Of a DNA stretch of 64,000 nucleotides, positions 21,569 to 32,774 are shown piece by piece; position 1 is the stretch's first letter; each line of letters opens with the position of its first letter. The notes below the pieces were generated by a model, which ran no database searches, was not told the DNA's origin, and worked only from the letters and a program-made list of their open reading frames with translations. The stretch comes from Anolis sagrei. Taxonomy: Eukaryota; Chordata; Lepidosauria; Squamata; Anolidae. The stretch covers positions 104,237,057 to 104,301,056 of the forward strand of contig NC_090024.1 of the NCBI RefSeq assembly GCF_037176765.1, read 5' to 3'. Both the position numbers and the translations under genes were made by a program.

Positions 21569-22121
21569 AAGGAACATGAAAGGCACTGCAGACTACTTCA
21601 ACCAGAGAAGTCAGCCATAGCAGAGCACCTGATGAACCAGTCTGGACACAGCATATTATTTGAGAACACAGAAATGCTGGACCACACAAACAACCACCAT
21701 GTCAGACTACACAGAGAAGCCATTGAAATCCACAAGCATGTGGACAATTTCAACAGAAAGGAAGAGACCATGAAAATGAACAAAATCTGGCTACCAGTAT
21801 TAAAGAACTCTAAAATTATAACAGCTAAACAACAGAGAGGAAGAAACCAGGCACAGATTAACACCTCCCAGCAACAGATTTTCCCAGGTTCAGGCAGGCC
21901 TTCAAATGCTAATGAAGGTGATTAGCTAAACATTCACACCTAACTGCAGCAGGGAAGAGCTCCTTGCCCCACCCCAGCCATTCCACAGATATATAAACCC
22001 ATTGTCCTAATTCCAACAGACCTCTACCTCTGAGGATGCTTGCCATAGATGCAGGCGAAACGTCAGGAGAAATGCCTCTAGAACATGGCCATATAGCCCG
22101 AAAAAACCCACAAGAACTGAG
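21569..22121 (+). mobile_element. Penelope-like element, 5'-truncated
   Basis: Flanked by an 11-bp duplication TCAATCCATCT (21558-21568 and 22122-22132). Copy C retains the empty site near 43,725. It encodes the end of a GIY-YIG type endonuclease: AEHLMNQSGHSILFENTEML, then HREAIEIHKHVDNFNR and IWLPVLK, with the conserved Glu and Asn. The GIY-YIG motif itself and the reverse transcriptase are missing. A hammerhead-like motif lies near its 3' end. Confidence 0.75.
22025..22070 (+). ncRNA. Hammerhead-ribozyme-like motif
   Basis: CTGAGGA (22030-22036), stem II GCTTGC/GCAGGC with a 7-base loop, GAAA (22057-22060), ACGT and GTC at 22062-22064, stem I CCT/AGG. Same minimal palindromic stem III as the 8862 copy. 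Located in the 3' region of a Penelope-like element, where this ribozyme class is known to occur. Confidence 0.55.
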
Positions 22122-22499
22122 TCAATCCATCTGCTGGAAAAGAAAGATAAATCCTTATCTGATTGTAAAGGGAAGCGGAATGTTTTCCTTTCGGTTCTTG
22201 GGACAGGAAAAGCTTTATATTGAAACAAGGGAAAGGTTTTAACTCAGTCTCGTCAATGTTGGAACTTCATGATGGTCTTTCTCCAAGTGGATTTCTAGTT
22301 TCATGTTTCAAATTTTGCCAGGTTCCTATTTCATGTATTTGATTTCCATTCTGTCTTGTTCTCTGGATTTTGCATCCTTGGATTTTGTGTTTTTAACATT
22401 TTACCATGAAGTTCAAGGACTATATCTTATCCTTGGATTATACTGTTTTGGAATATACTGCTTTTACTGTTTTTAATGCTTTGCTTACATATATCCTTC

Positions 22500-22505
22500 A
22501 ATAAA
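22500..22505 (+). promoter_or_regulatory. Candidate polyadenylation signal of copy B, within the LTR
   Basis: First AATAAA after the copy B stop codon. Followed within 30 bases by the GT-rich GATGTGGTGTTTAAGG. It belongs to the solo LTR. Confidence 0.5.
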
Positions 22506-22842
22506 CTGTTTTACTATACTGATGTGGTGTTTAAGGATAGAGGTGTTTCTGCTCTTGGATACAACAAATTGCAATGATAAGCATATCTCACATCATGCCA
22601 TTTCTCCATTGCATAGGCCCATGAACAACATCAACACCTTTCCTTTCTCATAGACACAGATGTGCATAGCTACAGAGAGAGCCAGTTGCTGTGTGTTAGA
22701 TAAACATGCAGTATAATATGCTAATTTTATGAAACAAAGAAAATTCTGGAATCAAGAAAAAAACATTAGTGGTGAATATTTCATTATGAATATTGCATCA
22801 ATGTTGTATTGCATGTGGATGTAAGGAGTGTTAGTATGCATG

Positions 22843-23138
22843 CAGGGGCGGCCCTAGGTAATTTTCAACAGTAAGCAAACAATATCCCCCCCCCCCCCAA
22901 CCAATCACTGATATATATTTTATGTTTGTTGTAGGAGTTCTGTGTGCTATTTTTGGTTCAGTTCCATCATTGGTGGAGTTCAGAATACTCTTTGATTGTA
23001 GGTGAACTATACATCCCAGTAACTACAACTCGCATATGTCAAGGTCTATTTTCCCCCAAGAGCGCCTCAAGAGCACCCCTAGGCAAAATCAACTATACTG
23101 CAAATGCTTACTTTGCGTAATGGGTTGAGCCGCCCCTG
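22843..23138. mobile_element. hAT MITE, 296 bp, private to B
   Basis: Ends CAGGGGCGGCCCTAGG and TTGAGCCGCCCCTG with a perfect 8-bp duplication TATGCATG (22835-22842 and 23139-23146). The copy C flank near 44,705 is the empty site. The interior includes part of the family 1 sequence in reverse orientation. Confidence 0.9.
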
Positions 23139-23344
23139 TATGCATGTGTGCACATATGCTTTAATGAAAAAATTCTTACAAGAATTCAGAGTGATCCTTT
23201 CAGAAAATCTGAACAAAATACTATGTATGGTTTTGAAATGCAGCAGAGAGTGTTCAGATTATTTCCTGTTTTGAAAATCTGCTTATGGAAAATCTTAAAC
23301 AGGGCAAATCCAGAAAAGCTGACTAACATTTTTTGTTAGTATTC

Positions 23345-23375
23345 CATTATCTGGGCAGAGGTGGGGGGCAGCCAC
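23345..23375. other. Tandem duplication junction between the B and C units
   Basis: Left of about 23,360 the sequence follows the 3' flank also seen after copy C (44,890-44,920). Right of it the sequence follows the interior of the block L2 (as at 53,590). The two parents share CAGAG at the join. Confidence 0.85.
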
Positions 23376-24190
23376 GGAGAAGGCCCTTTCTCTCGTTCCC
23401 ACCAGCTGTGCTTGGGACAGGAGTCAAACTGAGAGGAGGACCTCCTCCGATGACCGCAATGTCCGAGTTGGTCTGTAGAGGGAGATGTGGTTTATCAAAG
23501 AGTCTGGACCTAAGCCGTTTAGGGCTTTAAAGGTAAGAACCAGCACTTTGTATTTAGCTCGGAAGCAGACTAGCAGCCAGTGGAGCTGCCACAACATGGA
23601 GGTGGTTCTCTCCCTGAACGGTGCTCCAGTTAGTAACCCTGGCTGCCAATCTCTGGACCATTTGAAGCTTCTGAACTATCTTCAAAGGCAGCCCCACATA
23701 GAGAGCATTGCAGTAGTCCAAATGGGATGTGACTAAGGCGTGGACAAGTCAGGCGTCTCAAGGTATGGGCGCAGCTGGCGCACAAGTTTTAACTGTGCGA
23801 AGGCACTCCTGACCACCCGACCACGCCTGAAGATGAATGAAATATTTTGCTGCAGAAAATCCTTGGACGATCCATTTAGAAATACAAGAATGAAACATTT
23901 CTTGTATAGTTGTTATTATTAGATCAGGGGCAGGTAGAGTGTAACTCTAGAAATGTATAATTTGGTGGTTGTGTGCTTGTTGTCAAAAAATCGACGCCCT
24001 CCCCAAAGACTCAACATGGATTCTGAAATCATATATGAATTTTGTTGTATTGGGGTTCCAGGGTCAGCGATGAGTCCAGGATCACCCCCAGACTGCGGAC
24101 CTGTGTCTTCAGGGGGAGTGTGACCCTTTCCAACACAGGCTGTAATCCCACATCCTGATCTGCCTTACAACTGACCAGAAGTACCTCTGT
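23361..24190 (-). mobile_element. L2 LINE 3' part, truncated by the duplication (unit 2)
   Basis: Corresponds to 6333-7125 of unit 1 and 53598-54300 of unit 3, starting abruptly at GTGGGGGGCAGCCACGGAG. Its 3' UTR and tail were not included in the duplicated unit. The minus strand includes QPVLERVTLPLKTQVRSLGV near 24,060-24,150. Confidence 0.8.
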
Positions 24191-24303
24191 CTTGTATGAA
24201 CAACCATGCTTTTTATTTTTAAAGTTGCACTTCTGCATGCCTGCAAAAATACATCTAGTTAAAAATCTGAAGGCAAACATCAGATTGGCCAAGACGTCAC
24301 TAA

Positions 24304-24529
24304 AGCATGAAGCTGAAAATATGGGAAAATTAAGAGGAGTTTGAAAGATTACATACATTTCATTATTTGCAATTTTTCACAGATAACACTGCTATACTTG
24401 TAAATTCCTGAATTCCTCACAATTATAGCAGTGTTATCTGTGCAAAAATTGCAAATAATGAAATGTATGTGACCTTTCAAACTCTTTTGAATTCTCCCAT
24501 ATTCTCCCATATTTTCAGCTTTGTGCTTA
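24304..24529. repeat. Foldback repeat (unit 2)
   Basis: Homologue of the 7222-7436 hairpin. The right arm has a small internal duplication (ATTCTCCCAT twice). Shared with unit 3, supporting sister status of units 2 and 3. Confidence 0.75.
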
Positions 24530-24809
24530 AGTGACGTGTTGCTCAGCCTGATGCCTATATTTTGGACTATATTTTGGCCCATGATCACCTTATATTTTGA
24601 TGAGGAGACTATACTTGACGCACATTCATTTCTTTTCTGATAACAGTATACATTTCCAAAACAATGTATGTTGAGATTGCTGACTGTTTGGCCTTTATGG
24701 TCATTGTAGTTCCCCAAAGGACAATGGATTTGTACCCAGTGCATTGTAGCCAATTAACACACGGGCTTGGAGGATGAAAAATGAAGCCTTATTAACAGTC
24801 TGCACAGAA

Positions 24810-25740
24810 AGATCAGAGTATTGGGTGGCAATCTGTGCTCAACAGGGTTACATCCACCCTGAGGACACAGGTCCATAGCTTGGGGGTCCTCCTGGATTCA
24901 ACGCTGTCGCTTGATGACCAGGCATCGGCAGTGGCTGGGAGGGCCTTTGCACAGTTTAAACTTGTGCGCCAGCTGCGATCATACCTCATGAAGTCTGACT
25001 TGGCCGGGGAGGGGAGGGTCCACACCTTGGTTACATCCAGACTGGACTACTGCAATGAGCTCTACATGGGGCTGCCCTTGAAGACGGCCCGTAAATTTTA
25101 ACTGGTACAATGGGCACCAGCCAGGCTCCTAACTGAACCAAACTATAGGAAGCATTCAATATCCCTATTAAAACAGCTTCCTTGGCTGCCAATAAGTTGC
25201 TGAGCCAAATTCAAGGTGCAGGTTATGACTTATAAAGCCCTAAACCAGGGGTCCTCAAACTAAGGCCCGGGGACCGGATACGGCCCTCCAAGGTCATTTA
25301 CCCAGCCCTCACTCAGGGTCAGCACAAGTCTGAAATGATGTGAAGGCACACAACAACAACAATCCTATCTCATCAGTGCCCACATTTCCCATTGAAATGC
25401 TAATAAGTTTATATTTGTTAAAATTGTTCTTCATTTTATTGTATTGTTTTTAAGTGTTTTTTGCACTACAGATATATGTGCAGTGTGCATAGGAATTAAT
25501 TCATGCTTTTTCAAATTATAATCCGGCCCTCCAACAGTTTGAGGGACTGTGATCTGGCCCTTTGTTTAAGAAGTTTGAGGATCCCTGCCCTAAACGGTAT
25601 GTGTTGTTTTGATAATTTTATGCTTATGTTTTGCTTACTCTCTATGTTTTTGTGTTTTGTTACATGGAAACTGCCCTGAGTCCCCTAGGGGTAATAGAGC
25701 AGTATATAAATAAAGTTTTATTACTGTTATTATTTATAAA
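24810..25740 (+). mobile_element. L2 LINE 3' fragment (unit 2)
   Basis: Same insertion as 7890-8815, encoding SLGVLLDSTLSLDDQASAVA and LDYCNELYMGLPLKTARKF. 3' end CCCCTAGGGGTAATAGAGC. Interrupted by the hAT MITE 25246-25587. Confidence 0.8.
25246..25587. mobile_element. hAT MITE (family 2), unit 2
   Basis: Orthologous to 8316-8662, with the same CCCTAAAC duplication at 25238-25245 and 25588-25595. Confidence 0.9.
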
Positions 25741-26291
25741 GAGGTGCTGGACAATTATTCAGAAAGCAAGTTCAAACACCTTTTTGCAAAACTTTTTAAA
25801 GCTTTCTAACAAGGGAGTTCATCCCACGGAATAATTAAAATGTTTCAGAATGTAGGTTTTCCCTTAAGCATCACCACACTGTACTTTGAAATTAAACAGA
25901 TTTTCCTACCTCCATCACACCTAATCCTTGTCTCTGCTTTCTTTAAGATTTATCCATTTGATTTGCCATCAAATCTTGTTTCCCCCACTATCCCTCCCCA
26001 ATTTTCTTTTTTAAAAACTTATCTTTTTTAATCTCCAGACTTCAACTTACATCTTGAAAAATTCACAACAACATATATAGAAGGGTTATTCTTACATCGC
26101 AGAATTGAAAACAGGAGGGAGGGGAGAAATGAAGCTTTAGCTCTCTTATATGTCTCTTTCTGCTAGCCTTTTGATGGGCAAAACAAAATCCTGACAGCAC
26201 AGCAGGAGTTTCAGAAAGGCAATTGAGAAAATAGAGTCCAAAAGAATGGGTTGTTGTAGGTTTTTCCGGGCTATATGGCCATGTTCTAGAG

Positions 26292-27520
26292 CAGCGGTTT
26301 TCAACCTGGGGGTCGCGACCCCCAAGGGGGTCGCTGGGCCATTTTCCTGGGGTTGCGAAGCCGCCTCGGTAGCCTCTCCCTCCCAAAAAATGGCTGCTGG
26401 CTCCTGTGTGAGCCAAACAGCTGCGGCCATGGAGGGGGCCTTCGCCGCTTGCCTCCTCCCACGAGGGGCAAGTGGGAGGCCTCCTCCATGGCTGCAGCAA
26501 TGGAATTGAACCAAACTTGGCATACAGAACTCCCATGAACAACAAAAAATACTGGAAGGATTTGTTGGGCATTGACCTTGAGTTTTGGAGTTGTAGTTCA
26601 CCTACATCCAGAGAGCATTGTGGACTCAAACAATGATGGATCTGGACCAAACTTGGCACAAATACTCAATATGCCTAAATGTGAACACTGGTGGAGTTTG
26701 GGGAACATAGACCTTGACATTTGGGAGTTGTCATTGTTCGAATTTATAGTTCACCCACAATCAAAGAGCATTCTGAACTCCATCAACAATGGAATTGAAC
26801 CAAACTTGGCATACAGAACTCCCATGAACAACAAAAAATACTGGAAGGATTTGTTGGGCATTGACCTTGAGTTCTGGAGTTCTGAACAGAGTTCAGCTTC
26901 ATTGCTGTATAACATTTAACAATTTTTATGAAGAATGTTAATGTCAAAAAGAAAGGCTGTAGCTATGCACAGAAAGATATGAAGATTTGAAGGCACTGTG
27001 AAGAAACACCAATAATTCGCCAAATAAGAATGTGCTGTTCAAAACCTTCCTCCAAGTCTGCAAAGAGCATTCTTGAACTCCACCAACAATGGAATTGAAC
27101 CATACGTGGCACACAGAACTCCCATGAACAACAAAAAATACTGGAAGAGTTTAGTGGGCATTGACTTTGAGCTTTGGCGTTGTAGTTCACCTACATCCAG
27201 AGAGCACTGTGGACTCAAACAATGATAGATCTGGACCAAACTTAGCACAAATACCCAATATGCCCAAATGTGAACACTGGTGGACTTTGGGGAACATAGA
27301 CCTTGACATTTGGTAGTTGTCATTGCTGGGATTTATAGTTCACCTACAATCAAAGAACATTCTGAACCCCGCCAACAATAAAATTGGGCCAAACTTCCCA
27401 CACAGAACCCCCATGATCAACAGAAAATACTGCGTTTCCGAATGGTGTTGGGCAACCCCTCTGATACCTCCTCAAGACCCCCCCCCCCCAGGGTCCCAAC
27501 CCCCAGGTTGAGAAAGGCTG
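26292..27520 (+). mobile_element. hAT composite (unit 2)
   Basis: The left end CAGCGGTTTTCAACCTGGGG and a CpG-rich interior (GTCGCGACCCCC, GGAGGGGGCCTTCGCCGC) resemble SPIN-like or related hAT termini. The rest is family 1 sequence with an internally repeated AATACTGGAAGGATTTGTTG block and the unit segment at 26886-27060. The right end is AGGTTGAGAAAGGCTG. The flanks do not match, so it is a recombinant of at least two elements. Confidence 0.65.
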
Positions 27521-27891
27521 CTTTAATATCAACACATGGATAATGAACCGTGAAGGCAAATCGAGGATAGTTATATACTTTTCAAAAAAGGCATTTAAAC
27601 AGAGAATGCAGTGTTATGAAAGATCTGAATAATGATAATATATCAAAGAGATAATCATAAAAGAAGAATGTGGGCTTACTGCTTCAAATCTTTGCATCTC
27701 TTTTTAATTGAGAAGCTGTATGAAAAGACTGTTTAAAAAAAGCAAAAATCCGGAAAGAAACTTGCTAAGTAAATAATTGTGACTGAAAGGCAAGAGTACA
27801 GAGGAGGGGTTTCAGTCTCCTCCCATTTCTTAATTTAGTGCCAAAGTTTGAACCTCTTTTATACATAACAGTCTCTGTTCTCTGTCTCCAG

Positions 27892-28014
27892 GACTAGTGC
27901 AGGACACACTCCTGTGAAACCAGAAGAAATTTGTAGAAAGCCAATTCATTTATTTCTTGTAAAACTTAACAACATTTCTCCTCTTCTAAGGACCTGGAAG
28001 ACTCTCTGTTGCAG
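27892..28014 (+). other. Candidate noncoding 5' exon of CMBL copy C
   Basis: Counterpart of 10581-10705, bounded by TCTGTCTCCAG and GCAG-GTATGT. The TATA-like TTTTATACATAA lies about 30 bases upstream. Weak inference. Confidence 0.3.
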
Positions 28015-28030
28015 GTATGTAGAAATCTAG

Positions 28031-28576
28031 TAGGCCTGGGTAACAACGGAAAAATTTGTTTCTAAAATCGATTCGTTTTTTGGTTTTTTTTGCGTTTTGA
28101 TATTTAAAAGAATTCCGAAATTTTTCTTTTAAAAAGTTCGATATTTACGAAATTTCGTAAATGTTTAAAAAATTACGAAACATTAACGAAACGATTTCGA
28201 AACAATAACGAATCGATTCGTTAATGGCGGACACGACCGCGCAATATGCTAAAAAACTTCCAAATGGGACAGGGGGAACTTCTGAAGCTTCCCTCTCCCT
28301 CTGTTGTTGACTGTTGGTGTGATATTTATAATTTTTTTCACTAATTAAACAAAAAACAACTATAAAACTTGCCCCAGACATGAGGAAATAATAATGAAAC
28401 GACCTCAAAACGATAACGAAACAAATACATAACGAATCCGAAGCATTTACGAAACGAATTTAAAAATTCATTTCGTTTTTAAGTTGCTCCAGAATGGTTC
28501 GTTATCGCTTCGTTATAAAAAAAATAACGAATTTTTAACGAATTACGAATTAACGAAACGAAACCGCCCAGCCCTA
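28031..28576. mobile_element. Nonautonomous DNA transposon, 546 bp, private to unit 2
   Basis: Ends TAGGCCTGGG and CCCAGCCCTA, with a perfect 8-bp duplication AAATCTAG (28023-28030 and 28577-28584). Units 1 and 3 are empty here. The interior is rich in TTTCG, CGAAA and AACGAA motifs with many short inverted repeats. Likely a hAT-type MITE. It sits 16 bases after the candidate 5' exon donor. Confidence 0.85.
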
Positions 28577-28774
28577 AAATCTAGCATGATATGCTCGACT
28601 CTCCACTGCAGTGGGATAGATGGGAATCAGGTATATACAAAATATGCATGTGGTGTTTCAGCCAAATAACTCTTGACACTTTCATCTCCAGAACATTATC
28701 AAAGGCTTTAGATAAGAGAAGGACCAGTGGCTCACTGCCACAAGCTGTGATATATGTGGTTAGAGGAACATGAT

Positions 28775-29165
28775 GGGCATGACTAAAATGATCAAGGGTC
28801 TGGAGAACAAGCCCTATGAGGTGGGCATGTTTAGCCTGAAGAAGAGAAGGCTGAGAGGAGACATGATGGCCATGTATAAATATGTGAGGGGAAGTCATAG
28901 GAACTTGTTTTCTGCTGCCCTGGAGACTAGGATGCAGACAAATAGATTCAAACTACAGAGAAGGAGATTCCACCTGAACATTAGGAAGAACTTCCTGACT
29001 GTGAGAGCTGTTCATCAGGAAACTCTCTGCCCTGTAGTGTGGTGAGGCTCCTTCTTTGGAGGCTTTTAAGCAGAGGTTGGGTGGCTATCTGCTTTGAATG
29101 TGATTTTCCTGCTTCTTAGTGGGGTTGGACTGGATGGTCCATGAGGTCTCTTCTAACTATATGAT
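28775..29165 (+). mobile_element. CR1 LINE 3' end (unit 2)
   Basis: Same insertion as 10914-11335: ATGATCAAGGGTCTGGAGAA, GGCTGAGAGGAGACATGATG, ATGATTCTATGAAA end. Confidence 0.87.
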
Positions 29166-29344
29166 TCTATGAAACATAGGTGTGTCCAGTTTAGTGAAAA
29201 AGACATATGTTTAAAAAGTCATACTTATTGCAGTGGAAGGCAGAATCCTGCCACACAATATGGGTTGTGTGGCTGAACTCTGCCTTAGAGTATTTTATAT
29301 GCAGGGGCTGTAAACTTGTAATGAGGTAATAAGATGATGATGAT

Positions 29345-30301
29345 GATTATTATTATTGTTATTTGAAACACAACAAGATGAATCCACAGCAAACAAGGTC
29401 ACTCTGCTGGCTGTTGTATTGGATCACACGTCGGATGCTTCCCAAGTGTCTAGGACTCTGTGATGTATTGGCAAACAATGCATGCAGATCCCAGTAAGGT
29501 GGCCTTTTGTAGCTGGCAGGTGGTAATCTTGTCAGCGCCAATTGTGTTTAGGCACTGCACCCACCTTGACTGCCTTGTGCCGGAGTCTTTGCAGTTCAAT
29601 CTTTAAGTCCTCATATTGTGTCAGCTTTTCCAGTTGTTTCTCTTCAATCCTGCTGTCTCCTGGGATTGCAATATCGACGATCCACACTCTCTTTTTTAAC
29701 ACGATCGTGAGGTCACGAGTCTTGTGCTCCAAAACTCTGTGAGTCTGAATTCAGAAGTCCCAGAATAATTTGACATGTTCATTTTCTGTAACTTTTTCAG
29801 GCTTGTGATCCCACCAGTTCTTTGTCGCTGGCAAACGGTGTTCGTGGCACAAGTTCCAATGAATCATCTGAGCAATGGCGTTATACCTCTGCTTGTAGTC
29901 TGTCTGTGCAATCTTCTTGCAACAGTTGAGTATATGATCTATTGTTTCATCTGCTTCCTTGCAGTCTACATTTGGGATCTGTTATTGACTTTTCAATTCT
30001 GGCTCTGGTGGCATTTGTTCTAATGGCTTGTTCTTGGGCTGCCAGAATCAGACCCTCCATCTCCTTTTTCAAAGTTCAATTTGTGAACCACAATCATGCT
30101 TTTTCTTTGTCAATTTGGTTGTCAATTTCCCCCAAGAACTGTCCATGGAGATCCTTCTTTTGCCAGTTTTCTCTTCTGCTCTGCATTGTGTTTTTACAGT
30201 ATTCACTCTTTGTCTTTTGCACTTTAAGCAGTTTACTACTATTGACTTCCCTCAATGTTGGTTCTTGACTGCCTTTCACATAATCTGCCAGTGCACGTTT
30301 C

Positions 30302-30344
<43 letters not shown>

Positions 30345-30345
30345 T
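29345..30345 (-). mobile_element. R4/Dong-like LINE 3' fragment (unit 2)
   Basis: Homologue of 12196-13243. The minus strand shows TRDLTIVLKKRVWIVDIA, then [14 protein letters not shown]. Some internal sequence near GAVPK is deleted relative to unit 1. Confidence 0.75.
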
Positions 30346-30393
30346 GAAATGCCACAAGATGAGTCCACAGCAGACACTCCGCTGGTTTATTAC

Positions 30394-30430
<37 letters not shown>

Positions 30431-30490
30431 TACTGTATTGATACCCAGCCATTCTCACACCGAAGGGAGACTCAGAGCATCCTGTGATAG
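30300..30490 (-). repeat. (TTA)n tracts, second R4 tail and L2 3' end (unit 2)
   Basis: Two long TTATTA arrays flank a short R4-type 3' tail (CCACAAGATGAGTCCACAGC). An L2-type 3' end with CACCGAAGGGAGACTCAG follows. Confidence 0.65.
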
Positions 30491-30514
30491 TATAACATGA
30501 TATGTAAGCTAAAT

Positions 30515-30695
30515 GTGAACAGAGTTCAGCTTCAGTGCTGTATATTTAAACATATTTATGTAGAATGAAATTGTCAAAAAGAAAGGCTGTAGCTATGCAC
30601 AGAAAGATATGAGGATTTGTAAGCACTGTGAAGAAACACCAATAATTCTCCAAATAAGAATGTGCTGTACAAAAACTTCCTCCAAGTCTGCAATC
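30515..30695 (+). repeat. Locally duplicated unit segment (unit 2, second copy)
   Basis: Begins GAACAGAGTTCAGCTTCAGT and repeats the segment at 26886-27060. Confidence 0.65.
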
Positions 30696-30701
30696 TGGGT
30701 T

Positions 30702-31040
30702 GTTGTAGGTTTTTTCGGGCTATATGGCCATGGTCTAGAGGCATTCTCTCCTGACGTTTCGCCTGCATCTATGGCAAGCATCCTCAGAGGTAGTGAGGTC
30801 TGTTGGAAGTAGGAAAAGGGGTTTATATATCTGTGGAATGACCAGGGTGAGACAAAGGACTCTTGTCTGATGGAGCTAGGTGTGAATGTTTCAACTGACC
30901 ACCTTGATTAGCATACAATGGCCTGACTGTGCCTAGAGCAAACTTTTGTTCAGAGGTAATTAGATGTCATTGTTTGCTTCCTCTCTGTTGTTGTGCTGTT
31001 GTAATTTTAGAGTTTTTTAAAATCTGGCTACCAGTATTAA
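30702..31040 (-). mobile_element. Penelope-like element 3' part (unit 2)
   Basis: The reverse complement matches the 3' half of 21569-22121: the LKNSKITTAQQ coding end, a TATATAAACC segment, the hammerhead-like motif and the terminal CCCGAAAAAACCTACAACAA. Shared with unit 3 and absent from unit 1. Confidence 0.7.
30748..30792 (-). ncRNA. Hammerhead-ribozyme-like motif (minus strand)
   Basis: On the minus strand: CTGAGGA, the 6-bp stem II, GAAA, ACGT and GTC, all intact. Stem I can extend with CTC/GAG beyond CCT/AGG across a small internal loop. Confidence 0.55.
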
Positions 31041-31044
31041 AAAA

Positions 31045-31340
31045 AACTTCAATCAATGGCTGATACCAAATGAGAGACTCCCCTCTGGGCACACAGAAAA
31101 CCGGGTGACTTGGGAGGCGCTGAACAGACTGCGCTCTGGTACCACGAAATGCAGAGCCGACCTTAAGAAATGGGGCTACAAAGTGGAATCCATGACTTGC
31201 GAGTGTGGAGAAGAGCAAACTATAGACCATCTGCTGCAATGCAACCTGAGCCCTGCCACATGCACAATGGAGGACCTTCTTATAGCAACACCAGAGACAC
31301 TCCAGGTGGCCAGCTACTGGTCAAAGGACATGTAATAGAA
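31045..31340 (+). mobile_element. Non-LTR retroelement C-terminal remnant (unit 2)
   Basis: Encodes VTWEALNRLRSGTTKCRADL, KWGYKVESMTCECGEEQTID, then LIATPETLQVASYWSKDM, with the zinc-knuckle-like residues preserved. About 145 bases before copy C exon 1. Confidence 0.6.
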
Positions 31341-31480
31341 TGCCAAGTTTCTAAACTTAATGTTTTTTTTAAATACATTACAACTGCATCCTTGGTTTGC
31401 TCCTGATATGATAAATATATGAAAAATCCAACAAAGTTTAGTTGCATTAACCTTTGTGAATCTTGTTTTCATTATGACAG

Positions 31481-31695
31481 ATGGCCAATAAAGCAAGACC
31501 TTGCCCATGCAACCTTGGAGACAGGTTTGACTATGAAGGGCGGGGACATGAAGTTTCTGTCGGACACATCAGTGCTTACGTGAACAAGCCTCCTCACCCT
31601 ACCGGCAAAGCTGTCATAGTGGTACACGACGCTTTGGGGTGGCAGCTACCAAATACCAGATATATAGCAGACATGCTTGCATCTAAGGGATATAT
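31481..31695 (+). CDS. CMBL: CMBL copy C exon 1 (coding)
   Basis: Residues 1-71. Differs from B at Asn35, Pro40, Gly42, Ala51 and Leu52. Acceptor GACAG at ATG, donor GTAAGA. Confidence 0.94.
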
Positions 31696-32729
31696 GTAAG
31701 AAATATTTCGTGATTTTTCTCAATCATATCTTACCTAATTGGTAACCCAACAAACGTTTTATTATAAGTATGGACACTGTGTATATAAAGCAATCTAATG
31801 TATTTCATCTCTGTTTGTAGACTTATACATAAAGTAATAGACTCAGTTATGCAAAATATCTAGAACTTTGAGGTTGAGAAGTAGCTTTTTCCACACCTGA
31901 ATGTGTTAAGTTACATATATTTTTTGCTTTTAATAGACACATTAGAATTGTATATGTGAACTTAGGGAATAGTTGGGCAATAATTAATTTTAATCTCAGC
32001 TGCAGAAGAAAAAAAAGGCAGGGAGGGGGAGTTTTACGATTCCAATTCATGTAGAATTTACTGTTTTCAGAATCCGGTTGTATAATATCAAAAATGGGTA
32101 GCTTTGCACCACTTGGTCCATGTTGGTTGATCTGTTTTCCCAAAGGATTCCTTGGAACATCTCACACTATTTTATACAGAAGGGAATGAAATGTTCTGTA
32201 ATGTTTCTGTCATGAAGTCAAGTGTGGTTTTGTCTACACAAAATAGTTATAATTTTGTGTACACAAATGAAATGAAAAGTAATGCTTCCACCTTCGTAAC
32301 TCCTCAACAGATGGCAGTATTGGTATGCAGCAGGTACTGGCTTGCTCAGTAGACTCTCCTCTACAGTTCAGTTTTGGCAGGAAGCCTTAGCATTGAACGG
32401 TTGTGTTGTTAAAGTGCAAAGTATGGAACCCTGCACAGACGGTTGGTCAATGAGACTTAAGCAATGTGCAGTCATTGAATTGACAGCAGAAGGTGTCACC
32501 CCAAAGGAGATCCATCAGAGAATGCAAGCTGTTTATGGTGATTGTGTTGATGTGAGTACTGTGCGTCATTGGGTTAGTAAGTTTAAAGATGTTGAGGTGG
32601 GAACATCTGACTTGTGTGACAAACAAAGAGTTGGATGTCCTGTGACAGCAACCACCGAGTTTCACAAGCAAAAGGTTGACAGATTGATTCAGGATGATCG
32701 TTGTATCACTGCTATCGGAAGATCTGTGC

Positions 32730-32774
<45 letters not shown>

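Larger units (their letters stand above)
21259..22566 (+). mobile_element. Solo LTR (family 2), with a Penelope-like insertion, fossil
   Basis: Begins TGTTGTAGTT and ends GGATACAACA, flanked by a perfect 5-bp duplication AATTG (21254-21258 and 22567-22571). About 744 bp once the Penelope-like insertion and its duplicated target are subtracted. The + strand AATAAA near the right end indicates + orientation. Copy C carries the same LTR at the same place (43432-44179), so it predates the B/C duplication. No internal coding region. Confidence 0.85.

Noticed and set aside
26146-26601. Overlapping proline/alanine-rich frames in the hAT composite
   Set aside because: CpG-rich transposon interior; frames overlap in several phases and differ between units.
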